A DNA stretch of 49,796 bases from Pseudomonadota bacterium (lineage in GTDB: Bacteria; Myxococcota_A; Polyangia; GCA-2747355). The notes beneath the pieces are model-generated. The model saw only the letters and a list, made by a program, of their open reading frames with translations. It had not been told where the DNA came from and ran no database searches. The stretch covers positions 1-49,796 of the forward strand of contig JADJDT010000033.1 of NCBI GenBank assembly GCA_016702545.1. Reading direction: 5' to 3'. Positions 36,779 through 45,464 of the stretch are shown one piece after another; within the stretch, counting starts at the first letter, position 1; each line of letters begins with the position of its first letter. The position numbers and the translations under genes were made by a program.

Positions 36779-37999
36779 TCAGAGCGCGAACAGCGGGGGA
36801 CGACTGGCTTGCTGGTCCAGGCTCTCCAGCAGCGGCTTGCGGTCCTTCTCGACCAAGGCGCTGAGGCTCACCAGGGCCGACAGCCGCGAGAGGTAGAGCT
36901 CGTGCGCGAGGAAGCCCGGCTTGGCGCCAGCGACCGACTGCCACTCGGCGTCGGGGACGATCGGCACCACGAGGTCCGAGAGGATCCCGCCCTTGGCCGG
37001 CTTGCCGGGGCGGCGCGACCAGGTCTTGCCTCCGCTGGCGCGCACCTCGAAGCCCTGGATCTCGGCGAGGCTACATTTCTGCGCGGCGGTGGCCTTCTCA
37101 TTGGCGCAGTAGGGCCCACCGACCTCGACGAGCGAGCCCAAGAAGAACGACCCCTTGTCCTCGACCAGCACGATGCCGTACTTGCGCGCCGCGCTCTCCG
37201 CGCCCTCCTTGAGGTAGGTCTCGATTTGCGCCCGCTTGCTCTCGGCGTGGTCGACGAAGTCCTCGACCGCCCGGACCAGGCGCAGCGTGTTGTTGTAGTA
37301 GTTGAACAGCCGGCTGATCAGCAGGTCGTCCATCATCGCGTAGTTGGTGCGAAAGAGCGTGTTCTCGACGCGACGCATGCCCTCCGAGTTGGCGTAGGGC
37401 GAGGCTGCCTGGAGCTCCTTCAGCGCCGTGACCAGCGCGGCGTCGAAGGCCGCGCGTTGCGCGTTGCGGCGCATGCTCTCGCCCACGGCGCCGACCACCT
37501 GCCGGTCGAGCTGCGCCAGCTTCTCAACCTCCTGCTTGACGCGCTGGGCGTCCTCGATCGTCCGGTTATAGAGCTTGCCCGCGTGGAAGATGCTTCCCGA
37601 GGCGTGGCCTGCCGCGAGGCCCAGCAGCAGCACGGCCACCGCGCCGCCGATCCACGGCCACTGACTCTTGCGCGTCTCCGGAATCGCCAGCGGTGGCCCG
37701 CGATCGACGATTAGCGGCGCATGGCCGCTCGGCGACGCAGCTTGCACGGCGGCGTAGGGATCGCGTCGGACCTCGGCGGGCGGAGCCACCACCTGATACT
37801 GGCCCGTCGGGCCGACGATGCTGGGCGGCGGAATCACCGCCGAGCCGGTGCCGGTCGCCGCGCGTGCGCTCGGCCGGATGGCGGGCTGCGCCGGTGCCGT
37901 CGGCGTCTGGTCCGACGCCACCCCCGGCGTCTGCTTCAAGCCAAGGCGAGCCTTCAGGTCGCTGAGGTCACCAGTCGGGCGCTTCGTCTTCTCGTCCAA
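36779..37999 (-). CDS. Membrane-anchored hypothetical protein
   Basis: A 406-residue protein. A cytoplasmic Pro/Ala-rich start with the motif DLSDLKARLGLK (residues 11-22) leads to one membrane helix at about 115-131 (WIGGAVAVLLLGLAAGHASG). The remaining 270 residues are extracytoplasmic and mostly helical, with a long coiled-coil-like stretch (NRTIEDAQRVKQEVEKLAQLDRQVV) and then a mixed part with a Cys pair. The start is a TTG behind GGAGGACG, the best ribosome site in the area. No family is recognised. Because it sits immediately before PBP1A, a cell-wall synthesis partner is possible. Confidence 0.6.
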   Translation of the reverse strand: MDEKTKRPTGDLSDLKARLGLKQTPGVASDQTPTAPAQPAIRPSARAATGTGSAVIPPPSIVGPTGQYQVVAPPAEVRRDPYAAVQAASPSGHAPLIVDRGPPLAIPETRKSQWPWIGGAVAVLLLGLAAGHASGSIFHAGKLYNRTIEDAQRVKQEVEKLAQLDRQVVGAVGESMRRNAQRAAFDAALVTALKELQAASPYANSEGMRRVENTLFRTNYAMMDDLLISRLFNYYNNTLRLVRAVEDFVDHAESKRAQIETYLKEGAESAARKYGIVLVEDKGSFFLGSLVEVGGPYCANEKATAAQKCSLAEIQGFEVRASGGKTWSRRPGKPAKGGILSDLVVPIVPDAEWQSVAGAKPGFLAHELYLSRLSALVSLSALVEKDRKPLLESLDQQASRPPLFAL

Positions 38000-38147
38000 G
38001 GAACGTCCTCCATCCGCCGGGTAAGCGCGAGCTTCCGCGCGGCTGCCTCACCGCTGGTGGTTCGCCGCGCTAACAGCTCCCATCGACAGCCTTGCGATCA
38101 CGCGCGCTTCGCGCTGTTATCAAGCGGCCGGAGTCTAAGAACCGCCG
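38000..38147. promoter_or_regulatory. Divergent promoter gap
   Basis: Between two divergent genes. TAACAGC (38071-38077) and its reverse complement GCTGTTA (38113-38119) form a spaced inverted repeat. TAAGAA at 38136-38141 could be a -10 element that starts transcription almost at the ATG at 38148. No clear -35 was found. Confidence 0.3.
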
Positions 38148-40031
38148 ATGATCCATGTCAAGCCGGCCGACGGCGCAAAAACGATCGTGGTGGCTTGCCT
38201 GGTCGCGCTCACGGGCTGCGAGGGGGCGCGCTGGCAGGGCGCGCAGCGCGCCGGAACGGTGTCGGCGTATCGCGGCTTCTTGGCGCGTCACCCCCACGGG
38301 GGGCACGCGGCCGAGGCCAGCCAGCGGCTCGAGCAGGCCACCTACCGCGCGGCCCTGCGCGCCGATCGCCCGCTCGGGTATCGCCAATACCTCGAGGTCT
38401 TCCCGGCAGGGCGCTTCGCCGCGGAGGCACGTGAGCGCCTGGGTCGACTGGCGCTGGCGCGGGCCCAGGCGCGGGCCGAGCTCGAGCTGGTCGTCGAGCG
38501 CTACGGTACGACGCGAGCGGGCCGCGTGGCGGCGCAGCGCCTGGTGGCGCTGGCAGCGCAGCGCGCGCTCGTTGACCCGACGCCCGCCGCGCTGCACGCC
38601 TTCCTCGAGCGCTATCCGCAACACCCGCCCTGGACGGCGCGCATCCGTGAGGCGCTGGCGGGAGCCGAATACGCCCGATTGGCCGACGATCCCGAGCGAC
38701 TGCTGGCCTTCGTTCGGCGCCACGCCGGGACCCCGTGGGAGGCCCGGGCCGATCGCCGGCTGGCGGAGCTGCTGGTGCGCGCCGTGCGCGCGACTGCCGA
38801 TCCCACCGACCTGGCGGTCCTCACCGCGCGCTTCCCCAACGACCCACGAGTCGCGGAGCTGGAGCAGCTGGTAAGCGAGCGTCAGCGCGACCAGGCGCTC
38901 GCGACCCTCGATCTGCGACGGCTGCGGGCGCTGGCCCGCTACCGATCGGGCCAGGCCGATCCCTTCGTGCTTTGGTGCACAGCCCATCGGCCGGCCTGCA
39001 GCGAGCTGGCCGCACGGGCCGCTGCAGCCACCCCCTGGCGGCCGGTGGGCGGGCGGCGCGCGTGGCAGCGGGCACGCACGAGCACGGACCCGCTGGAGCT
39101 CTGGGTCGCCGCCGAGGCGCTCGGCTGGAGCCGTGACGCGGTCGTCGGTGAGCGCCTCGGGCCGCTCGCCGCCTCCGCGCGCCTCGTCGAGGTCTGGTCG
39201 GCGGCCGAGGCGCTGGGGCGCTGGATCGAGCGTCTGGCGCCCGCGACGCGCGAACGCTGGCTCAGGCCGCGCCTGCCGCCCGCCGAGCGCCTGCCGCCCG
39301 CCGAGCGCCTGCTGGTCGACGAGGAAGCGGCGCCCCCCGAGTCTGCGAACGCTGGCACGGAGGACCCAGGGACCGTGCAGCGCACGGCGCTGCTCGCCCT
39401 GCTCGGCGGCGATGCGGCCCAGCGCCAACGCGGACGCTGGGCCTTGCGACGCCTGGCCGAGCAGGGCGAGCAGGCCCTCGCCGCGAGCTTCCTGCTGCTG
39501 AGCACGGCCGCGCGAACGCGCGACGCGCAGGCCGATGCCCACCGCTTCGCTCGCGCCGCCGCGGCGCGCGTGAGTCAGCTCGAGCAGGTCTTCCCGCTCG
39601 AGCTGGCACCCGAGGCCGAGCCCGCCGCGACCCTCGCCGAGCGCGAGCTCTTCGTGATCGGCGTGGGCCTCGCGCTGGCCTCGCCCGACGACCTGGTCGC
39701 GCCGCTGCGCCGACGCGTCGCCGACCTGCTGGCCCACTGGCAGCTACGGCTCGCGCGCGCCTTTCCGGACTTCCGTCCAGCGCGTCCCCCGTCGTCGGCC
39801 GCCCTCGTCGCCGAGCACGAGGCGGGCCGTCAGGCCGCCCTGGACGCGCTCCTGCGCCGTCGCGATCCGGCCGCAAAGGAGCTGGCGCGAGCCATCTGTG
39901 CCGAGACGACGCGGCGCGTGGCGGAGCTGGAGGACCCCGTCGGGCCGCGCGGGCCGGCCCTCTTGGCCCTGAGCTCGAGCACCGCCGTCGAAACAGCCCT
40001 CGCCGCCCGCTGCCGGCGCCCGCCGCATTAG
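38148..40031 (+). CDS. Large alpha-helical lipoprotein
   Basis: A 627-residue protein with lipobox ALTGC (Cys24). The mature part is helical throughout and starts with repeats like TPR or YfiO/BamD-type units: AYRGFLARHPHGGHAAEASQRL, GYRQYLEVFPAGRFAAEARERLGRL, LHAFLERYPQHPPWTARIREAL and LLAFVRRHAGTPWEARADRRLAEL. These ~35-residue units (residue pattern F-x-x-x-(Y/H)-P) are typical of helical periplasmic scaffolds. The last third is Ala/Arg-rich. A 15-bp repeat at 39287-39307 duplicates PPAERL. Function unknown. The TAG stop is the start of the hairpin at 40029. Confidence 0.65.
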   Translation: MIHVKPADGAKTIVVACLVALTGCEGARWQGAQRAGTVSAYRGFLARHPHGGHAAEASQRLEQATYRAALRADRPLGYRQYLEVFPAGRFAAEARERLGRLALARAQARAELELVVERYGTTRAGRVAAQRLVALAAQRALVDPTPAALHAFLERYPQHPPWTARIREALAGAEYARLADDPERLLAFVRRHAGTPWEARADRRLAELLVRAVRATADPTDLAVLTARFPNDPRVAELEQLVSERQRDQALATLDLRRLRALARYRSGQADPFVLWCTAHRPACSELAARAAAATPWRPVGGRRAWQRARTSTDPLELWVAAEALGWSRDAVVGERLGPLAASARLVEVWSAAEALGRWIERLAPATRERWLRPRLPPAERLPPAERLLVDEEAAPPESANAGTEDPGTVQRTALLALLGGDAAQRQRGRWALRRLAEQGEQALAASFLLLSTAARTRDAQADAHRFARAAAARVSQLEQVFPLELAPEAEPAATLAERELFVIGVGLALASPDDLVAPLRRRVADLLAHWQLRLARAFPDFRPARPPSSAALVAEHEAGRQAALDALLRRRDPAAKELARAICAETTRRVAELEDPVGPRGPALLALSSSTAVETALAARCRRPPH

Positions 40032-40082
40032 GCCCTCGACGCAGGGGTTGTGACGCGCGGGACGCGCTTGTTCTGGGCCTAG
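40029..40082. terminator. Bidirectional hairpin containing both converging stop codons
   Basis: The left end TAGGCCC (40029-40035) carries the stop of the lipoprotein gene. The right end GGGCCTA (40075-40081) carries the stop of PilZ on the minus strand. Read from the minus strand the right arm is TAGGCCCAGAACAAGCGC, differing by one base from the left arm of the hairpin at 28946. The inner left arm has diverged, so only the outer 7 bp pair well. Confidence 0.5.
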
Positions 40083-40447
40083 CGCGCGATCGCGGGCCCG
40101 CCCGCGTGACGTTCCAGGAAGGCGTCGATCAGCCGCTGGTGCTGTGGCGCCACATCCGTCAGCTCGATGCCGTCGGCCTCGATCCACGGGTGGCTGTGCA
40201 CGATCCGCCCGGCGCAGGTGATCACGCGATCGCAGCTCGGCAGCTGGAACTGGAGGCCAATCGCCCGCTCGTCGCTCCGTGGCTCGAAGAGCCGATGGAC
40301 CAGCAGTCCGCGGCGGCTGAGGTTCGAGGCCCGGGCGAGGTGTGGTCGGCCGCCCATGTACTTGTTCAGCAGGAGATCGACGGCGACGCGCCCCGCCGTC
40401 CGATGGTCGTTGTTCGCGCGATGGTCGTTGCTCGCCTTGGAAAGCAT
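40079..40447 (-). CDS. PilZ-domain protein
   Basis: A 122-residue single-domain protein. The PilZ c-di-GMP signature is visible as an RxxxR-like HRTAGRVAVDLL near residue 15 and NLSRRGLLV in place of (D/N)xSxxG near residue 43, with the beta-barrel strands IGLQFQLPSCDRVITCAGRIVHSH after it. Such proteins bind c-di-GMP and control motility, pili or exopolysaccharide. The ATG at 40447 follows AAGGAGGG; a longer in-frame start at 40483 has no such site. A short duplication (NDHRANNDHR, near 40400-40435) precedes the domain. It diverges from a kinase gene. Confidence 0.8.
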   Translation of the reverse strand: MLSKASNDHRANNDHRTAGRVAVDLLLNKYMGGRPHLARASNLSRRGLLVHRLFEPRSDERAIGLQFQLPSCDRVITCAGRIVHSHPWIEADGIELTDVAPQHQRLIDAFLERHAGGPAIAR

Positions 40448-40570
40448 GCGCCCTCCTTCCCTTGTTCGTGAAACCCGTCCCATGCAACCGACGTCGAAGG
40501 CGTCGGCGGCGATCTTAGGACGCGCAGCAGCAGCAAGGCGAATTTAGCGCCTCCCGGACCCGCAGACTGG

Positions 40571-40599
40571 TTGGTCCTGCCGACGATTCCGGGTAAGAA
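40571..40599 (+). promoter_or_regulatory. Putative promoter of the kinase gene
   Basis: TTGGTC at 40571-40576, 17-bp spacer, TAAGAA at 40594-40599. Transcription would start at about 40606, three bases before the ATG at 40609, giving a nearly leaderless message. No Shine-Dalgarno site is visible, which fits. Confidence 0.35.
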
Positions 40600-40608
40600 T
40601 GCGGCCCG

Positions 40609-42132
40609 ATGATTCCGAGTGCCCTCGCCGGCGAAGCGATCGGCCCCAGCGCAGCGGACCCGCGGGTCGGTCGCGACCTGATGGGTACCTATCGCCTGGT
40701 CGAGCCGCTGGGCAAGGGCGGGATGGCTACCGTCTATCGCGGTCGCCATCTGCTGACCGACCAGGAGGTCGCGATCAAGATCCTGTCGCCCGAGCTGGCG
40801 ACGCAGAGCGACGTCAAGGCGCGCTTCATCGAGGAGGCGCGCACGCTGGCGCGGCTCGAACACCCCAACATCGTCACGCTCTACAACCTGCTCGAGGGCG
40901 AGGGGCACCTCTACCTGGTGATGCAGCTGGCGGAGGGCGAGGCGCTCGACACGCTGATCGCACGTCAGGGACGCCTACCCTGCAACGACGTGGTGGCGAT
41001 CGGCCTCGAGACGCTCTACGCGCTCGAGTACGCCCACGACCGAGGGGTGGTGCACCGCGACATCAAGCCCTCGAACATCGTCATTCGCGGCGACGGCGCC
41101 GTGAAGGTGATGGACTTCGGCATCGCCAAGATCGTCGGATCGACGAAGCTGACGCAGACCGGCCAGACGATGGGCACCGTGCGTTACATGGCACCCGAGC
41201 AGGTGCGGGGCAAGCCGGTCGATCACCGCTGCGACCTGTACGCGCTCGGCGTCACGCTCTACGAGGCCTGCGCCGGCCAGCCGCCCTTCGATGGCGACAC
41301 GCACTTCGAGATCATGCGCCGCCACCTGGTGGATGCGCCGCGACCCGTCAGCGAGCTGGCCGCCGTGCCGCCCGAATTCGAGCAGGCGCTGGCGCGAGCG
41401 ATGGAGAAGCGCGTCGAGGATCGTTTCGCCAACGCGCGAGAGTTCGTACGGGCCCTCAAGGCCGTGCCGATCGGCACCCCGTCGCGCCGCGTGACGAGCT
41501 CGGCCGCCCTGGCCGCGTTCGGCGCCGAGCTCGCGCCCGCGGCGGCGTTGCCGCGCAGTCAGCGGCGCCGGCCCCCGGGCCGCGATCTGCGTCAGGTGGT
41601 GCTGGCCCTCGGGCTGATCGGGCTCTCGATCGCGGCCATCCTGTGGGCGCTGCTGAGCGATCCACCGCTGCGCACGCGCGGAGCGCCCCACGGCAGCTCG
41701 ACCGGCTTGGCAGCGGTGGTCTGGCCGCCCTTGGATCCCGTGGCGCGCGGCCTGCGCTGGGTCATCGACCAGCGGCAGGGCGACATCCATGTGCTGTCCC
41801 AGACACCCGTCGACGTTGGCGCCCTCGAGGCGCTCTGCACCCGCGCGCATCGCGCCTACGTGGCCTTGCTGCGGCGCGAGGGCATCGATCTGCCCGTGCC
41901 GCGACGGCCGCTGCACCTGGCGTTGATGCCGGACGCGGTCTTCGCGGCGCACGAGGGTTGGTCCAGCCCCCGCTACGAGGCGCCGACGAGCACCCTCTAC
42001 GTCAGCACGGCGCGGGCCGACTACCAGCGCAGCGACCTGCTGCACGGCCTCGCCTTGCACTACTGCGCGGTCATCTCGCAGCTCAGCAACGAGCGCTGCC
42101 TGGAGTTGACCGATGCCTTCGAGCGTGAGTGA
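40609..42132 (+). CDS. Transmembrane Ser/Thr protein kinase
   Basis: A 507-residue Hanks-type kinase with all main motifs: Gly-loop LGKGGMATVYRG near residue 34, VAIKIL, HRDIKPSNIVI, VMDFGIAKI, TVRYMAPEQ and DLYALGVTLYE. One helix (VLALGLIGLSIAAILWALL, about 325-345) crosses the membrane. The outer part of about 150 residues has IDQRQGDIHVLSQTPVDVGALEALCTRAHRAYVALL and ends near RSDLLHGLALHYCAVIS, a pattern like metallopeptidase-type sensor domains but without an HExxH. It lies between PilZ and a sensor gene. Ligand and substrates are unknown. Confidence 0.88.
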   Translation: MIPSALAGEAIGPSAADPRVGRDLMGTYRLVEPLGKGGMATVYRGRHLLTDQEVAIKILSPELATQSDVKARFIEEARTLARLEHPNIVTLYNLLEGEGHLYLVMQLAEGEALDTLIARQGRLPCNDVVAIGLETLYALEYAHDRGVVHRDIKPSNIVIRGDGAVKVMDFGIAKIVGSTKLTQTGQTMGTVRYMAPEQVRGKPVDHRCDLYALGVTLYEACAGQPPFDGDTHFEIMRRHLVDAPRPVSELAAVPPEFEQALARAMEKRVEDRFANAREFVRALKAVPIGTPSRRVTSSAALAAFGAELAPAAALPRSQRRRPPGRDLRQVVLALGLIGLSIAAILWALLSDPPLRTRGAPHGSSTGLAAVVWPPLDPVARGLRWVIDQRQGDIHVLSQTPVDVGALEALCTRAHRAYVALLRREGIDLPVPRRPLHLALMPDAVFAAHEGWSSPRYEAPTSTLYVSTARADYQRSDLLHGLALHYCAVISQLSNERCLELTDAFERE

Positions 42133-42756
42133 AGCGACCGTGAGGGATGCGAGCGTGAGTGCGGTTCAGGGCGCCGGCCGCAAACGCCCCACCGCCGGGG
42201 GAGGCCGCCCGGCTGCCCGCACCGCGGCCGCCTCTTCCGCCCGCGCGAGCGACGGCTCTTCCGCCCGCGCGAGCGACGGCCACCGATCCCTGACGAAGAA
42301 GGCCTCCGCTGCGCCTGGTGGGCCGGGCATCGCCGACCACGGCGCCAGCCCTCGCGCACGCCGTCGGCCCGTGCCTCGGTTGGAGGCCGCCGCGGTGCGC
42401 CAGTGCCGCGTCTTCCTTGACCGAGCGCGACGCGCCAGCGTAGCCTCCGCGGCACGCTCGGGCCACGGTGATAGACGCTTCGCGCAGCGTGCCACGCGCC
42501 GTGCGGACGCTCGGCGCCGGAGAAAGGCCCCAGCTGGGAGCCTGAGGCACAGTTGGGAGCCTGAGTCCGGCGCGGCGGCAGAGGGGACACGCGGCCCGCG
42601 CGAGGACGCGATGGCGAGCGCGATGGCGAGCGCGATGGCGAGCGCGATGGCGAGCGCGATGGCGAGCGCGATGGCGAGCGCGATGGCGAGCGCGATGGCG
42701 AGCGCGATTCCGAGCTACCGTCGGTGACGATCGACCGCAGCCACGAGGAGTGCCGG
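42133..42756. other. Repeat-filled gap with no supported gene
   Basis: Open frames exist on both strands, but they are made of simple repeats (Met-Ala-Ser-Ala one way, Ser-Arg-Ser-Pro the other) and of shuffled Ala, Arg and Gly. A perfect 24-bp tandem duplication lies at 42232-42255 and 42256-42279, and GAGCGTGAGTG occurs twice near 42121-42165. The 12-bp array at 42610-42717 is listed separately. A plus-strand ORF at 42113-42727 overlapping the kinase end is possible but unconvincing. Confidence 0.55.
42610..42717. repeat. 12-bp tandem array, eight perfect copies
   Basis: The unit GATGGCGAGCGC is repeated eight times without change from 42610 to 42705, followed by one degenerate copy to 42717. 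The array ends 40 bases before the sensor gene ATG. Perfect identity points to recent slippage, so copy number is probably variable between strains. Confidence 0.9.
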
Positions 42757-44256
42757 ATGGCGACATTCAAGGGGAAGATCGGACTCAGCGCCTTCCTGAT
42801 CGTGCTGGGTGTGACCGTGCTGCTCTACGTGGCGGTCATTCCGCCGTGGGCGCGGCGCGTGCGGGAGCAGGCCCAGGACGACGTCCGGCGCGCCACCTCC
42901 CTGGTGGCCAAGATCCAGCGCCTGCGCGCCTATGATCTCGTGGCCCTGGTGCAGCAAATCGCGCACCTGCGCGAGCTCGTGCGCGTCGTGCAGATCCCGG
43001 ACGAGCTCTCGCGCCGGCAGGAGGTCTTCAAGGAAATCAACGCCATCGACCGACTGCTGCGCGAGAGTGGCCGCAAGGCGCACTTCTTCGCCGTGCTCGA
43101 CAAGCGCGGGGCGGTGGTGGCGCGCGATCTCAGCCTCGAGGACATGTACGGCGAAAAGCTCCCCTATCCTTCGATCCACCGCGCGCTCTCGGGGCGCTCC
43201 GCCAGCGACGTGTGGATCATGAAGGACCGCATGATGCGGGCCGCCGCCGCGCCGCTCACCGATCAGGGTCAGGTCGTCGGCGCGGTCGCCATCGCCTACG
43301 ACTTCACCTCCGCCGAGGCGCGTGAGGACGCCGAGGTCGTGGGCACCGACGTGATCTACGTGATGGACAACAGCGTCCGGGCGTCGAGTTTCTCGGCCGG
43401 GCAGGGCGAGGATGCGCTCAAGATCAAGGTCTTGAGCGACGGGCTGACGCGCGCAGGGAGCAGCGCCCATCAGGCTCTGACGCAGGGCAAGCCCAGCGAG
43501 CCCTTCCTGATGGAGGACGTGCAGGGGAGCGCCTACGTCGCCGCGGTCGCGCCGCTGCCCGAGGCCGTATGGATCCTCGGGGTGCAACTCAGCACGCGGA
43601 TCCTCGACAGCGGCAAGCGGGCCGAGATCATCGGCGGCACCAGCCAGCACCTGGTGGGGTTGGCCGTGCTCGCCAACCTCGACCAACGCCTCGCGCCTGT
43701 GACGCGCGCGCGCTACCTCATCGCGCTCTTCGGCCTGCTGGTCTTGTTGACCGTCTTCGTCGTCAAGTGGTTCGTCACGCGCCACTTCGTCAGCGCCGAG
43801 GATCGACTTGAGCTCGGGGTCAGCGAGGTCATCAGCGGCAACCTCGACTACACCTTCGACACGCTGCAGGAATTCGAGGGTCTGGCCAACGCGCTCAACG
43901 TGATGATGGCCCGCCTGCTCGGACGCCCCGAGCCGGGGGAGAGTGCCGACGAGGACCAGTCGTGGCGCGCCGATGTGATTGCGGTCGACGCGATGCCGGC
44001 CGTCAACGTCGGCATCGACGTGCAGCGCCTCGCCGCCGAGCCGGAGGCGGCCTATTACGCGCGCATCCACCGCGAGTATCTGGACGCCCGCCAAGGCGCC
44101 AATCTCTCGCTCGAGGGCATCACGCTCGAGGGCCTGACGCAGAAGCTGCGCGCCAACGAGGCGATGCTCAAGGCCAAGCACAAGTGCCACCTGGTGCGCT
44201 TCGTCGTGCGCTCGAGCGGCGGCCGCGTCAGCCTGCAGCCGATCCGCATCGGCTGA
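42757..44256 (+). CDS. Membrane sensor with HAMP-like and MXAN_5187-type C-terminal region
   Basis: About 499 residues. A short cytoplasmic start and helix 1 (LSAFLIVLGVTVLLYVAVIPPWA) are followed by a periplasmic domain of about 300 residues that looks like a Cache-type sensor (AHFFAVLDKRGAVVARDLSLEDMYGEKLPY, VVGAVAIAYDF). Helix 2 is YLIALFGLLVLLTVFVVKWFVT, then a HAMP-like segment (LGVSEVISGNLDYTFDTLQEFEGLANALNVMMARL). The end, YYARIHREYLDARQ...LTQKLRANEAMLKAKHKCHLVRFVV, resembles the MXAN_5187 family tail of myxobacteria. No kinase or GGDEF domain is attached, so output is unknown. The ATG at 42757 has GAGGAG upstream; a GTG at 42724 is an alternative. Confidence 0.75.
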   Translation: MATFKGKIGLSAFLIVLGVTVLLYVAVIPPWARRVREQAQDDVRRATSLVAKIQRLRAYDLVALVQQIAHLRELVRVVQIPDELSRRQEVFKEINAIDRLLRESGRKAHFFAVLDKRGAVVARDLSLEDMYGEKLPYPSIHRALSGRSASDVWIMKDRMMRAAAAPLTDQGQVVGAVAIAYDFTSAEAREDAEVVGTDVIYVMDNSVRASSFSAGQGEDALKIKVLSDGLTRAGSSAHQALTQGKPSEPFLMEDVQGSAYVAAVAPLPEAVWILGVQLSTRILDSGKRAEIIGGTSQHLVGLAVLANLDQRLAPVTRARYLIALFGLLVLLTVFVVKWFVTRHFVSAEDRLELGVSEVISGNLDYTFDTLQEFEGLANALNVMMARLLGRPEPGESADEDQSWRADVIAVDAMPAVNVGIDVQRLAAEPEAAYYARIHREYLDARQGANLSLEGITLEGLTQKLRANEAMLKAKHKCHLVRFVVRSSGGRVSLQPIRIG

Positions 44257-44265
44257 GCGCAGACC

Positions 44266-45438
44266 GTGGTCCAGACCGGGCTCGCGCGGCTCGTCGACGA
44301 TGCTGGGTCGCGCGTCCGCGGCCGCCGCGTCGGGTTGCTCTGCCATCCGGCGGCGGTGGACCCCCAGCTGCGCCACGCCAGCGAGGGCTTGCTTGCGGCA
44401 GGGGCGCGCCTGGTGGCGCTCTTCGCCCCGGAGCACGGCATCGACGGCGCGGCCCAGGACATGGTGGGGGTCGATTCGCTGGTGCATCCGCGCCTCGGCG
44501 TCCCCGTCTACAGCCTCTACGGTCACTCGCTCGCTGCGCTGACGCCGCGTCCCGAGTGGCTGCGCGAGCTCGACCTGCTGGTCGTCGATCTGCAAGACGT
44601 CGGCAGCCGCTACTACACCTTCGTCTGGACGATGCTACTGGCGATGCGCGCCTGCGCCACGACCGGCACGCCGGTGCTGGTGCTCGACCGGCCGAATCCG
44701 CTCGGCGGCGAAGCGATCGAGGGGCCGTCGATCGCCCCCGGCTTCGAGTCCTTCGTCGGGCTGCACGCGCTGCCCGTGCGCCACGGCCTGACCATCGGCG
44801 AGCTGGCGCGGCTGACGTGCGCCGAGCTGCAGCTCGACCTCGAGCTCGAGGTCTTGCCGCTGCGTGGTTGGCGTCGCGCGCTGCGCTTCGACGCGACCGG
44901 CCTGCCCTGGGTCCTGCCCTCGCCCAACATGCCGACCCCGGACACGGCCTTGGCCTATCCGGGAGGCTGTCTGCTCGAGGGCACCAACGTCAGCGAGGGA
45001 CGCGGGACCACGCGGCCCTTCGAGATCGTCGGGGCGCCATGGGTCGATGGTCGGCGCCTGGCTGCCGAGCTCACTGCCCTGGCGCTGCCCGGTGTGGCCT
45101 GGCGCCCCCTGGGCTTCGTCCCGAGCTTCCACAAGCACCAGGGTCGGCTCTGCGGCGGCGTGCAGCTGCACGTCACGGAGCCCGGGGCCTTCACCGCGCT
45201 GCGCAGCGGGGTGGCCCTGCTGGCTGCGCTGTGGCGGCAGGCGCCGGAGGCTTGCGCCTGGCGCACGGAGCCCTACGAGTTCGTCGACGATCGACCCGCG
45301 ATCGATCTGCTCGCCGGTGGCCCCTGGTTGCGCCAGGGCCTCGCCGTCGGCGCGACCCTCGAGCAGCTCACGGCCGACTGGGCCGCGGCCGAGCAGACCT
45401 TTGCGCTGCGGCGCCGCCCCTTCCTGCTTTACGACTGA
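44266..45438 (+). CDS. NamZ-like exo-beta-N-acetylmuramidase (DUF1343)
   Basis: A 390-residue DUF1343/NamZ-family protein: GRRVGLLCHPAAVD, LFAPEHGIDGAAQDM, LVVDLQDVGSRYYTFVWTM, LVLDRPNPLGGEAIEGP, SPNMPTPDTALAYPGGCLLEGTNVSEGRGTTRPFEIVGAPW and FHKHQGRLCGGVQLHV. NamZ removes MurNAc from the non-reducing end of peptidoglycan fragments in wall recycling. No signal peptide is seen, so it may be cytoplasmic or the start may be further upstream; the GTG at 44266 is 9 bases after the sensor stop. It precedes nadD, probably in one transcript. Confidence 0.85.
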   Translation: MVQTGLARLVDDAGSRVRGRRVGLLCHPAAVDPQLRHASEGLLAAGARLVALFAPEHGIDGAAQDMVGVDSLVHPRLGVPVYSLYGHSLAALTPRPEWLRELDLLVVDLQDVGSRYYTFVWTMLLAMRACATTGTPVLVLDRPNPLGGEAIEGPSIAPGFESFVGLHALPVRHGLTIGELARLTCAELQLDLELEVLPLRGWRRALRFDATGLPWVLPSPNMPTPDTALAYPGGCLLEGTNVSEGRGTTRPFEIVGAPWVDGRRLAAELTALALPGVAWRPLGFVPSFHKHQGRLCGGVQLHVTEPGAFTALRSGVALLAALWRQAPEACAWRTEPYEFVDDRPAIDLLAGGPWLRQGLAVGATLEQLTADWAAAEQTFALRRRPFLLYD

Positions 45439-45464
45439 TCGCCCTGCTGCGAGAGTCCGCACCG

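Noticed and set aside
42610..42717. Possible CRISPR array
   Set aside because: The units are only 12 bp, directly adjacent with no spacers, and no cas genes are nearby.
42113..42727. Plus-strand 204-codon ORF ending in Met-Ala-Ser-Ala repeats
   Set aside because: It overlaps the kinase end, has no domain, and the repeat part is just the 12-bp array translated.
42715..44595. Minus-strand 626-codon open frame
   Set aside because: Antisense shadow of the sensor and NamZ-like genes.
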